A stretch of 64,000 nt of DNA from Nocardia neocaledoniensis (GTDB lineage Bacteria > Actinomycetota > Actinomycetes > Mycobacteriales > Mycobacteriaceae). The notes beneath the pieces are model-generated. The model searched no databases and was not told the DNA's origin. It saw only the letters and a program-made list of their open reading frames with translations. This document shows, piece after piece, positions 63,960-64,000 of the stretch. How positions within the stretch are numbered: the stretch's first letter is position 1; every line of letters starts with the position of its first letter. Both the position numbers and the translations under genes were made by a program. The stretch is from the NCBI RefSeq assembly GCF_003182135.1, contig NZ_QGTL01000002.1, forward strand, positions 186,001 to 250,000. The letters run 5' to 3'.

Positions 63960-64000
63960 TGACTTTTGCCCGAAATGACCGATTAATACTGTGATGTGAG

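Overview
The window is high-GC actinobacterial DNA, most likely from Nocardia or a close mycolic-acid-producing relative. Support comes from the prfB–MscS-like–small TM protein–ftsE–ftsX order, a fadE24/fadE23-type acyl-CoA dehydrogenase pair, a DesA-type acyl-ACP desaturase, WXG100/DUF1023-type secretion genes, a tmRNA whose tag ends in YALAA, and frequent GTG starts with 4-bp stop/start overlaps. The genus is inferred, not proven.

Layout. 1-7.6 kb: membrane proteins, a fatty acid desaturase, a drug-type MFS exporter, an SDR, a methyltransferase, a GlxA-type regulator and a secreted histidine phosphatase. 7.7-12.5 kb: a minus-strand ECF41-type sigma factor operon (NmrA-like epimerase, FrdA-like flavoprotein, sigma factor) with a recognisable ECF41-type promoter. 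12.5-18.3 kb: Uma2 nuclease, tRNA-Ala(GGC), DsbA-like thioredoxin, MFS, phosphoglucomutase and two crcB fluoride channels. 18.4-28.9 kb: divergent MFS/TetR pair, gulonolactone-type oxidase, arsenate reductase, small enzymes, a beta-lactamase-fold lipoprotein that has lost its catalytic motifs. 29-32.6 kb: an orphan type VII secretion module (YbaB-like, WXG100-like, DUF1023 hydrolase, membrane protein). 32.6-37.6 kb: ssrA (tmRNA), an orphan solute-binding lipoprotein, an EamA transporter, smpB, acyl-ACP desaturase, YdcF. 38-41.7 kb: recQ, hisN, FMN reductase. 41.9-46.7 kb: XRE regulator, then prfB, MscS, ftsE and ftsX. 46.8-49.5 kb: MerR/hydrolase pair and a GT39-type glycosyltransferase. 49.6-52.25 kb: fadE24-fadE23.

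The most notable region is 52.16-58.95 kb. The last ~30 codons of fadE23, its stop codon and its terminator are present twice as a direct repeat of about 157 bp, 6,639 bp apart. A truncated tyrosine integrase lies just inside the left copy. This is a decayed integrative element inserted at the 3' end of fadE23 that rebuilds the gene. Its AT-richer cargo is two unrelated proteins each carrying a HEPN-like RX4H motif, a possible PD-(D/E)XK nuclease, and a zinc-ribbon/HNH nuclease broken by several frameshifts. Diverged repeats separate the cargo blocks. Together they look like a defence island remnant.

59-64 kb returns to chromosomal genes: DUF5996, an AurF-like diiron oxygenase, a Phd/YefM antitoxin with a degenerate PIN partner (with a YefM-like two-TGTACA operator), a secreted protein and an ArsR regulator. 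All functions are read from sequence motifs; no database search was run.
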